A DNA stretch of 64,000 bases, taken from positions 868,001-932,000 of the forward strand of contig CANTUR010000529.1 in the NCBI GenBank assembly GCA_947683625.1, in the 5' to 3' direction. The notes under the pieces are model-generated. The model was not told the origin of the DNA and made no database searches. It worked only from the letters and a program-made list of their open reading frames with translations. The DNA comes from Mallotus nudiflorus (lineage: Eukaryota; Streptophyta; Magnoliopsida; Malpighiales; Euphorbiaceae). Both the position numbers and the translations under genes were made by a program. Below are positions 41,740-51,100 of the stretch, piece by piece. The first letter of the stretch is position 1. Each line of letters opens with the position of its first letter.

Positions 41740-43197
41740 ACTTTGCAAAATTACCAAACCTACCCCCCCTTCTTCTTCTTCCTCCTGATGCCACCTCTTT
41801 CCCCTTCCCGCTGCAACTCCGACCGACTACCGTCGGTGTGCCTCCCGGACGTCCACCCTCTTCCTCCAGCCACTCCGCCGCCTACAGACGTCTCCTCCGG
41901 CACCGGTGAACTGAATTTTTGCTGTTTTGACCGAAGTTCCCTCTTCCTCCACACCTTGCGATTCCGGCCACCAAATCCCCTCTTTCTGATGTTGTTGAAC
42001 TCCTCTGAAGCCATAGAAGATGATTCCAAGCTTTATTTGAGCTTAAAACTCGATTCGGTAAGGTTTTTGTTAATTTTTCAAATTCGGCCATTTTAGCTTT
42101 TTGATTTTTTTTGAGCTTCAATTGATAGATTCATGAAAAATCTATAACAAATGTTGATCCTAGTAGCTTAATCTTCATGTGTGAATTTTTATAGAATTTT
42201 TGGAATTTATTTTGATTTTTGGGTATTTTTTATTATTTTATTATTATTTTTTAATTTTTGAAAATTAATTAATTAAATTATAAAATTGTTTTTTATGGTA
42301 AATATAGGTGTTGAAATGAATTATAAAATTTTTTTTGGAATTTTTGTGAATTTCTATGTATTTATTTTGAATTTAATTGGTTTATGTAATTTTGAGAAAA
42401 TAGGGTTAATTGTGTTTTTAATTGAAATTAATTGGTTAATTAAGTTTATTTAGTGATATTATTGAAAAATATGTTGAGAAAATTAATTTTGTGCAATTAT
42501 ATTATTTTTGGTGAATTTTGATTAATTTTAGGTAAATTTATATATATAGGGGTATTTTGGTAATTTTACCCTAAATTGGCTAAAAATGTAATTAAATTGG
42601 TTTTAATAGTTATTTAGGGTATAAAAATGATTTCTACAAATTATTTTGTATTTTTAACTAATTAAAACTATTTTTTGTAAATTATTTTCAATTATATATA
42701 TAATATATGATTTTTCTAATAAAATGAGTTTTTATCGGTTTTTACTGTGTTTTAGGGTTAATTACGTAATTTCTACTTATAAAATGTGTTTTTAGTATAT
42801 AAGGGTATTTTTGATATTTTTGTATTGTTCTGTGAATTATGGACCTCGATCAGTAAACTGTAGTTTGGAGTCCGATCGAGGGGTTGTGATTGTGGTTCTG
42901 TGCCTATTTTTTGAAGTGTGTTTCTTTGCAGGGCCAACTCTACTCTTTGAGTAGAGAGATATCCATTTTACAGGGGAGGTTCTGCTGAATTTTTGGTAGA
43001 ATTCTCGTAAAACGTGATATCCGGTCGAACCCTAATTCTAATTCTGTGTCTAATATTCTAGATCGAGTTTTTAGGATTTTTTATTAAGGTTTATTTTGAT
43101 GTCCGTTATTTTTGTATGTTTAGTTGTGCCGAGACCAAGGGCTAGTGGACCAGGCCTATTGGACCCATCTCAAGGAGCGCAATAAATAGTGAGTTGC

Positions 43198-43232
<35 letters not shown>

Positions 43233-44518
43233 CTAAGGTGCATGTTTTAGAAATATGTGTTTTATTTTGATTAAATATGCATAATGATTTAGTTAGTACT
43301 TAAGTTTATTTTTAGTTTATTTTTGGTTTATTTTCAAACTATATGCATGTTTTATTAATAAATCATTCTTAAAATGCTTTTAGGTATATCCTTGGTATAT
43401 TCTAGTTTATTTTGTAATTTAATTGGATTTATTTCATGTATATATACTCAAAATATACCTGGTTTAATTTTGGTATATTTCTATTATATATATGGTTTAT
43501 GTTGCTATTTTATTTAAATTCATACATCATTTATTTTTATGAATGTATGTTTTATATTTAAAATGAAGGATATCAATAGAACGTGCTACCTAGTGGGCAG
43601 CACTAGGACCGAGTACGTAACGGTACGCTGATAGCATTTAGGCTATATTACTAACCTATTTATGGAACATGATTGGATTGATTTGATTGTTATGTGATGT
43701 GATTATTGAGTGTGATTGTTGGAGCTCGGTTGACAAAGTGTCTCGGGGCCAATCACATTGACAGTCAGACTGCTGGAGCTTGGTTGACTTAGTGTCTCGG
43801 GGTCAATCTACTGTCCAAATGGAACAAGTGAATCTATTTGGAATAAGTGAGCCTGTATGGCTAGAGTGTTGTCTAACACTGTTTTGAGGTTACGATTTTC
43901 TAGGGTTCTATTTGATCCTTCATAAACTGTGATTTTCAATAAATATATAAAAATGATTTTTATTGCATCTGTGTGTATTTGCTTGTATATATATACATAT
44001 TATATATACTTTTGACTGTGTGCATTGGCATTTAGTATGCATGTATATATACTATAGTAATTCACTCAGTGAGGTCTGACTCTCCTTCGTTGACTATTTT
44101 TCAGGAGAGTCATCTTCCTCAAACCTCAGTAGCAGGCCTGTATGTCAGATTTCTTTCGCTCTGACTTCTTTATGTAAACTGCTTATCTAAGTTTTATTTT
44201 ATAATCTAGACACTGCAGTAGTTATGGTCGACTGTGAGATTATTGTATTATACTTATATGAGATATGTACTTTAAATATTTTAACTGAAACTTGTATTAA
44301 AAGATTTATTTATATAAGATGAGGATTTGATTTAAATCCCATGGTGGATTATTATTTTGATATTTATGATTTTATTCCGTTGCATAGTTTTTTACTTAAT
44401 TGTGTTGTTATTATTACTATTGCATGTTTTATTTTATTTTAGGCTTGCTACGGGTTCCGGATTCGAAAAAATTCCCGTTCCCTAGTGCCGGTCATGATCC
44501 CTGTTTTGGGTCGTGACA
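41337..44518 (+). mobile_element. Solo LTR, plus orientation (TSD ATAAT)
   Basis: A complete 3,182-bp LTR, TGTAATATCCCG to CGTGACA, flanked by ATAAT (41332-41336 and 44519-44523). Its GC-rich leader block (about 41760-42060) differs from the others and lacks the usual GTGAGT; CG|GTAAGG at about 42057 could serve instead. The TTTGCAG acceptor-like site, hairpins and palindrome are present. Confidence 0.95.
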
Positions 44519-45034
44519 ATAATAAACCCTAAAATTATTATATATATATATATATATTCACACTATATATTATAATTATATAAAATCTCACACATATTTT
44601 AATATATTTAATAATTTATACACTTAAAATTAATTAATTAATTGTATCCCGTGTTTTTAAATGTTTTAATATTTCATCGGGATATGCAGTGTTAATAATT
44701 TTTACATAAATATTATGATATTTTTATGAGTTGATATGTATTTAAAACTTATTTTAATTATTGTATATTATTTTAAGTGCTTTGCGTAAAATTTTTCCGG
44801 GACTTGCATTTTCGGGAAAATTTTCACGTAAATAATTTACCATTAATTATTTTAGTTAGATTTACGGACTTGCATGAACTCATATATATTTTTAAAAATA
44901 CTAAATAACGTATATATGTGTACTTATTTATTTAATTAGGGTTTGATTAATTACCCTATGTCACGACCCAAAACAGGAGTCATGACCGGCGCTAGGGAAC
45001 GGGAATTCTTTCGAATCCGGAACCCGTAGCAAGC

Positions 45035-45306
45035 CTAAAAATAAAATAAAAATGCAATAATAACCATAAAAAATATAATATGCAGCGGAAAATAAAATCA
45101 TAAATATTACAATATCATCCATAACAACTGGATATAATTCAAAACTCATCACATCACATATATAATCTCATAAATGTATAATCTTTATACAAATCCAGTT
45201 TTAACATAATACATCTCTTTAAAACAAATACATAAAATCCAATACTTTAATTTACAGCTACTGCAGTGTCTAGATAAAATAAATAAGACTCAAGTAGACA
45301 ATTTAC
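45035..45306 (-). other. Possible third intron-like segment in E LTR
   Basis: The acceptor-like end TTTTATTTTTAG|GCTTGC is conserved in most LTR copies. The donor (TTTAT|GTAAAT) is only fair. Much weaker than the two segments upstream of it. Confidence 0.25.
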
Positions 45307-45673
45307 ATAAAGAAGCCGGGGCGGAAGAAATCCGGCGTATCGACCTGCTACTGAGGTCTGAGGAAGTTGACTCTCCTGAAAAATAGTCAACGGAGGGGAG
45401 TCAGACCTCACTGAGTGAATTACTATAGTATATATACATACACTCTAAGTGATAATGCATACAGTCAACAATATATGAGTAATATGTATATATACAGGCA
45501 AGTTCATACAGATGCAGAAAAATCATTTTATATATTTTGTCTGAAAATCAACTTTCATGAAGGATCACATAGAACCCTAGAATATCGCAACCTCAGAAAA
45601 ATAGTGTTAAACAACACTCTAGCCATACAGGCTCACTTATTCCAAATATATCCACTTAATCCATATGGACAGT

Positions 45674-45773
45674 AGACTGGCCCCGAGACACTAAGTCAAC
45701 CGAGCTCCAGCAGTCTAACTGCCAGTGTGATTGGCCCCGAGACACTTGGTCAACCGAGCTCCAGCAATCACAC
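45674..45773 (-). promoter_or_regulatory. Tandem stem-loops with matching loops and different stems
   Basis: Hairpin 1 has stem GTGTGATTG (45725-45733) pairing with CAATCACAC (45765-45773), 9 of 9. Hairpin 2 has stem AGACTG (45674-45679) pairing with CAGTCT (45711-45716), 6 of 6. Both loops are exactly 31 nt and differ at two positions; the stems are unrelated to each other. The arrangement is found in every well-preserved LTR, for example 7383-7482 in J. It is likely an RNA or DNA structure with a role in the element's cycle; the role is unknown. Confidence 0.75.
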
Positions 45774-45857
45774 CCACAAACCACATCTCACACATCCAAT
45801 AATCATAATCAAATCGATATCAACAAATAGTCAGTAATAAAGCCTAAATACTATAGG

Positions 45858-45896
45858 CGTACCGGTACGTACTCGGTCCTAGTGCTGCCCACTAGG
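45858..45896 (-). promoter_or_regulatory. Palindrome CGTACCGGTACG plus CCTAGTG/CACTAGG hairpin
   Basis: The 12-bp perfect palindrome at 45858-45869 is followed eight bases later by a 7-bp perfect stem with a 5-nt loop (45878-45896). Both are conserved in nearly all LTRs in the window while flanking AT-rich DNA drifts. Could be a protein-binding site or an RNA fold. Confidence 0.6.
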
Positions 45897-46454
45897 TAGC
45901 ACGTTCTATTGATATCCTTCAGTAATAAATAATAAAACATTCATTCACAAAATACATGATACATGAATTTAAATAAATCAACAATATAAACCATATATAT
46001 ACCGAAAATATACCAAACATAAACCAGGTATATTTTGAGTATATATACGTCAAATAAATCCAATCAAATCATGAATTAAACTAAAAATATATTTAAAAAC
46101 ATTTTAAATATATTTTATTAATAAAACATGTATATAATTTATTATATACCAAAAATATACCAAAAATATACTTGAATATAAATCATGTTATTTATGCATA
46201 TTTAGTCAAAATAAAACATGCATTTTCTAAATCATGCATCCTAAGCATATATATATAATATAGTAACTCACCTAATGCGCTCCACGAGACAGGTCCGACG
46301 GGCCTGGTCCACTAACCCTCGGTCTCGGCGCAACTAAACAAGAAATAATTACTCGACATCAGAATAACCCTAACAGAAATCCTAGAATTAAATCTAGAGT
46401 ATTCAACACAGAATTGGAAATTAGGGTTCGACTGGATATCACGTTTTACGAGAA

Positions 46455-46519
46455 TTCTATCGGAAATTCGGCAGAACCTCCCCTGTAAAACGGACATCTC
46501 TCTACTCAAAAGAGTAGAG
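46455..46519 (-). promoter_or_regulatory. Paired hairpins downstream of the first acceptor-like site
   Basis: CTCTACTC (46500-46507) and GAGTAGAG (46512-46519) form an 8-bp perfect stem around four A. Next to it is an imperfect stem around 46455-46476 (TTCTGCCGAA type against TTCGGTAGAA). The left LTR of E carries a T that weakens the second; the right LTR has the pairing base. The position, early in a predicted leader, would suit a packaging or dimerisation signal (inference). Confidence 0.5.
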
Positions 46520-46525
46520 CCGACC

Positions 46526-47443
46526 CTGCAAAGAAAATACACTTCAAAAATAACACCATAAACAATCACAACCCCTCGGTCGGACTCCAGACTACAATCT
46601 GTCGACCGGGGTCCACAAACACAGAAAATATATTCAAATATACCAAAAATATCCTTAAATCATAAAAATACATTTTATAAATAAAAATTACATAATTGAC
46701 CTTGAAACACTATAAAAATCGATTAAAACTCATTTTATTTGAAAAACCGTATATTATATATATAATTGAAAATAATTCACGGAAAATAGTTTTAATTAGT
46801 TAAAAATACCAAATATTTTGTAGAAATCATTTTTATACCTTAAATAAATATTAAAACCAATTAAATTACATTTTTAGACAATTTAGGGTAAAATTACCAA
46901 AATACCCCTATATATATATATATACCTAATTTACTTCAAAAATTCACTAAAAATCATACAATTATCCAAAATTAATTTTCTCAACATATTTATCAATAAT
47001 ATCAATAATTAAACTCAATTAACCAATTAAATTCAAATAAAAACACAATTAACTTAATTTTCCAAAATCACATAAACTTCAATAATTAAAAATAAATACT
47101 TAGAAATTCATAAAAATTCCAAATAAATTCCTATAATTCATTTCAACACCTAATTCAACCATAAACTCCAATTTCATAATTTAAATAATTAATTTCCGAA
47201 AATTCGAAAATAATATTAAAATATTCAAAAATACCCAAAAATCCAAACAATCTCCAAAAATTCTACAAAAATTCATACATGAAGATTAAGCTACCAGGAA
47301 CAACATTTGTGAAGGAAGTTTCCATGAATCATCCAAATTGAAGCTCAAAAAAATCGAAAACCAAAAGTGGCCGAAATATTCAACTCAAAACCTAAGCAAT
47401 TCTAGACCATTTTAGCTCAAACCAAAGCTAGAATAACACTCAC
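46526..47443 (-). other. First intron-like segment in E LTR (GTGAGT...TTTGCAG)
   Basis: 918 nt. Donor GCTCCG|GTGAGTGTTATTC at 47443 and acceptor TTTTCTTTGCAG|GGTCGG at 46526, on the minus strand. The block between is AT-rich, like plant introns, and the flanks are GC-richer. The donor is also present in the left LTRs of A, B and C, in D and in two solo LTRs; it is mutated in J, F and B right. Confidence 0.45.
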
Positions 47444-47546
47444 CGGAGCTCAAGGAGAAGATAGAGACCGGCGGTGCCGAAAACGGTGGCCGGAGGAGGG
47501 AGAAACGACGGTGACAAAATGTAGTGGTCCGGCGGCACCCACGGGA

Positions 47547-47611
47547 AGAAAAAGAAGAAGAAGAAGAAAAGGAAAAAGAAAGAAAAGGAAAGAGAAAGAA
47601 AAAGAAAAAGA

Positions 47612-47642
<31 letters not shown>

Positions 47643-47660
47643 GAAAAAAGAAAAAAATAA
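47547..47660 (-). promoter_or_regulatory. Pyrimidine tract at the promoter-like position of E
   Basis: On the element strand this is about 110 nt of T/C leading into the GC-rich leader. Other copies have a TA microsatellite here. Plant core promoters often have pyrimidine patches near the start site, so this may mark the transcription start region, but no clear TATA box precedes it at the usual distance. Confidence 0.3.
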
Positions 47661-48066
47661 AATAAATTAAAATAATTAAATAATAATAAATAATAAATTT
47701 TAATAATTTAATAATAAATAAAATAATCAAATAATAATAAATAAATAATAAAATATTAGGGTAATAATAAACCCTAATTAAATATACACACACAGGCTTT
47801 ATTTAATAATTTAAAAATATGTATGAGTTCATGCAAACCCGTAAATACATTTAAAATAATTAATAATACATTGTTTACGTGGAAATTTCCCCGAAAATGA
47901 AAGTCCCGGGAAAATTTTACGTAAAATACTGAAAATAATAGACAGTAATTAAAATAGGTTTAAAATACATATTAACTCATAAAAATATCATATAAAAAAC
48001 AAAAATCACTGACACTGCATATCCCGGTACAATGTAAAAATATTTTTAAAATTACGGGATATTACA

Positions 48067-48079
48067 GTCTTCCCCCCTT
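48067..48079 (-). other. Polypurine tract of element E
   Basis: GTCTTCCCCCCTT on the plus strand, immediately inside the 3' LTR; primer site for second-strand DNA. Confidence 0.9.
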
Positions 48080-48119
48080 ACAGGAATTCGTCCCCGAATT
48101 CCAAAACAAGATTACAGAA

Positions 48120-51100
48120 TCAGGAAGGAAAGAGATACGGGTAAGAAGCTCGCATCTCAGCTTCAGTCTCCCACGTATGTTCTTCAACTCTGTCGCTACG
48201 CCACAAAACCTTGACCATCGGAATCTGCTTCGATCGCAACTGTCGAACTTGAAAATCAACGATCGCCACAGGTTCTTCCACAAACGTCAAATCTTCACTC
48301 ACTTCCACACTGTCAGGTTGCAACACATGTGAAGGATCTGAGATATACTTCCTCAACATCGAGATATGAAATACTGGATGCACCTGCGACATACTCGGAG
48401 GCAAATCCAACTGATATGCAACAGTGCCAATTCTCTCCAGAATCTCAAACGGTCCAATATATCTCGGTGCTAACTTACCCTTCCTACCAAATCTCATCAC
48501 ACCCTTCATCGGAGATACTTTCAGAAAAACGAAATCTCCAATCTGAAACTCCACATCTCTGCGTCTAGGATCCGCATAACTCTTATGTCTGCTAACTGCG
48601 GTCTCTAATCTCCGCTTGATCACGGCGACTTTCTCTGCAGCATCCTGAACCATCTCTGGTCCAGTCAAAGCTCTCTCACCGATCTCATCCCAACTCAAAG
48701 GGGATCTACACTTCCTTCCATACAACGCCTCATATGGTGCCATGCCAATACTGCTATGGTAGCTGTTATTATATGCAAACTCAACAAGCGACAAATGATC
48801 ATCCCAGCTACCTCCCAAATCCAAGACACACATCCTCAACATATCTTCCAGTGTCTGGATCGTCCTCTCAGACTGGCCATCTGTCTGAGGATGAAAAGCA
48901 GTACTGAAATCCAACCTAGTGCCCATCGCTTCTTGCAACTTCTGCCAGAAACGAGAAGTAAACACTGAACCTCTATCTGACACAATGGACACAGGTACTC
49001 CATGAAGGCACACAATATGCTTCACGTACAACTTCGCCAATCTAGCAACTGAATATGTGGCTTTCACAGGCAAGAAATGTGCAGACTTCGTCAATCTGTC
49101 TACAATCACCCAGATGGAATCGTATCCATCCTTCGAACGAGGTAAACCGACCACAAAATCCATAGCTATCCTTTCCCACTTCCACTCGGGAATAGGAAGA
49201 GGCTGAAGCTTCCCAGAAGGCTTCTGATGTTCGGCTTTCACTTGCTGACACGTCAAGCACTTAGCAACATAATCAGCAACATCCTTCTTCAATCCATCCC
49301 ACCAGTATAGATCTCTGATACTGTGGTACATCTTAGTAACACCAGGATGAACGCTGTAGGCTGTAGAATGTGCTTCCTCTAGGATCTCTTCTCTCAAATC
49401 ATCCACATCAGGAACACACAATCTACCACTGATCCACAACACACCATCATCATCGAGTGTGAAATCAGTGAACTTCCCTGCTCTGACATTCTCTGCAAGC
49501 TCTTCCAGAATAGGATCTCGGCTCTGAGCTGCTTTAATCCTATCCCTTAGTACAGATCGTACTTTAAACTGAGCTAACAGTCCACCTGATCTACTGATCT
49601 TCATCATCAGACCTTGATCCACCATCAGATGCAATTCCTGGATCAATGGTCTCCTCTCCACACCGATGTGAGCAAGACTACCTGAGGACTTCCTACTCAA
49701 GGCATCTGCTACCACATTAGCTTTACCCGGATGGTAAAGAATCTCGCAATCATAATCCTTCAACAGTTCCAACCATCTTCTCTGCCTCAGATTCAAATCT
49801 CGCTGCTGGAAAATGTACTTAAGGCTCTTGTGATCAGTAAATATCTCACAAGTCACCCCGTACAAATAATGTCTCCAAATCTTCAAAGCAAAGATCACTG
49901 CAGCCATCTCAAGATCATGTGTGGGATAGTTCTGCTCATGCTTCTTCAACTGCCTCGAAGCATAGGCTATCACCCTTCCATTCTGCATCAACACACAACC
50001 AAGACCAATTCTAGAGGCATCACAGTAAACTGTGAACTTATCCACACTATTAGGCAAAGCTAATACTGGCGCTGTGGTCAACTTCTCCTTCAACAACTGA
50101 AAACTATTCTCACAAGCTTCTGACCATTCGAATCTAACATTCTTCTGAGTCAAGCGAGTCATAGGGGCTGCTATCCTGGAAAAATCCTGCACAAACCGCC
50201 TATAATACCCGGCTAAACCCAGAAAACTCCGAATCTCAGTAACTGAAGTAGGTCTAGGCCACTCAGATACTGCTTCAACCTTCTGTGGATCAACCTGAAT
50301 ACCTTCTTTAGACACTACGTGTCCAAGAAAAGAAACACTCTCCATCCAGAAATCACACTTCGAGAATTTAGCATAAAGCTGATGATCTCTCAGTGTCTGT
50401 AGTACAATCCTCAAATGATATACATGCTCTTCCATACTCCTTGAATATACCAGTATATCATCAATGAAGACTACCACAAACTGATCCACATACGGTCGGA
50501 ATACTCTGTTCATCAGGTCCATAAAAGCTGCTGGTGCATTAGTCAAACCAAAAGACATCACCAGAAACTCATAATGACCATATCGAGTGCGGAAAGCTGT
50601 CTTAGGAATATCAGCTTCACTGATCCGCAGCTGATGATAACCCGACCTCAAGTCAACCTTAGAAAAGAATTGTGCACCCTGGAGCTGATCAAACAAATCA
50701 TCTATCCTCGGGAGAGGATACTTGTTCTTCACTGTCACCTTATTCAGCTCTCTGTAGTCAATGCACAGTCTCAGGGTACCATCCTTCTTCTTCACAAACA
50801 AGACTGGTGCACCCCAAGGAGAAACACTAGGTCTGATAAAACCCTTATCCAACAACTCTTGCAATTGCTCCTTCAACTCTCTCAACTCTGCAGGAGCCAT
50901 ACGATAGGGTGTCATAGATATAGGAGTAATACCTGGAACCACATCAATACAGAACTCAATCTCTCTATGAGGTGGTAAACCTGGCAACTCCTCGGGAAAA
51001 ACATCAGGAAACTCACAAGCAACAGGAACATCTGTGAGTGACAACTTCTCCACTGACGTATCCCTAACCAATGCCAAAAACCCCTGACAACCTTTCTTCA

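Larger units (their letters stand above)
38383..44535 (-). repeat. LTR D, minus orientation, truncated; interrupted by a solo LTR
   Basis: It begins TGTCGCGACCC and has the short-subfamily layout, with donor-like AGTGAGTGTG near 40880 on the minus strand and a GC-rich block at 40900-41130. It is interrupted at 41336 by a plus-strand solo LTR and resumes for a dozen bases (44524 to about 44535, 'aaaccctaaaa') before switching to the distal part of the right LTR of A. The last ~350 bp of D and about 2.4 kb of A's LTR are therefore missing, consistent with one deletion ending in a TA-rich stretch. Confidence 0.78.
45376..46271 (-). other. Second intron-like segment in E LTR (GTGAGTT...TTTTTCAG)
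   Basis: 896 nt. Donor GCATTAG|GTGAGTTACT at 46271 and acceptor CTATTTTTCAG|GAGAGTC at 45376, both read on the minus strand. The solo LTR at 28759-31996 has the same pair 904 nt apart. The segment holds the tandem stem-loops and the palindrome/hairpin module. Predicted only; no transcript data. Confidence 0.4.
44959..48066 (-). repeat. Left (3') LTR of element E
   Basis: 3,108 bp, TGTCACGACCC to GGGATATTACA. Nearly identical to 53086-56193. Visible differences include CAGCAATC/CAACAATC, ATATCAAC/ATATCCAC, ACTCGAC/ACTCAAC, CTATCGG/CTACCGG, CCGGCGG/CCAGCGG, GTGCCG/GTGTCG, AAAAACAA/AAATACAA and ACAATG/ACAGTG, plus TA and A-run lengths. Confidence 0.97.

Noticed and set aside
44961..45152. Identical 63-codon frames at 44961-45152 and 53088-53279, and 86-codon frames at 45415-45675 and 53542-53802
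   Set aside because: Identical because they lie in the two LTRs of one young element; identity says nothing about coding.
47440..47793. 117-codon Phe/Leu-rich frame (and its twin at 55537-55920)
   Set aside because: Mostly the pyrimidine tract and AT-rich LTR; the two twins diverge in frame because of tract-length differences.
50574..50978. Plus-strand frame of 134 codons opposite pol, and other plus-strand frames between 48329 and 51695
   Set aside because: Antisense shadows of the real pol reading frame; no recognisable domain.
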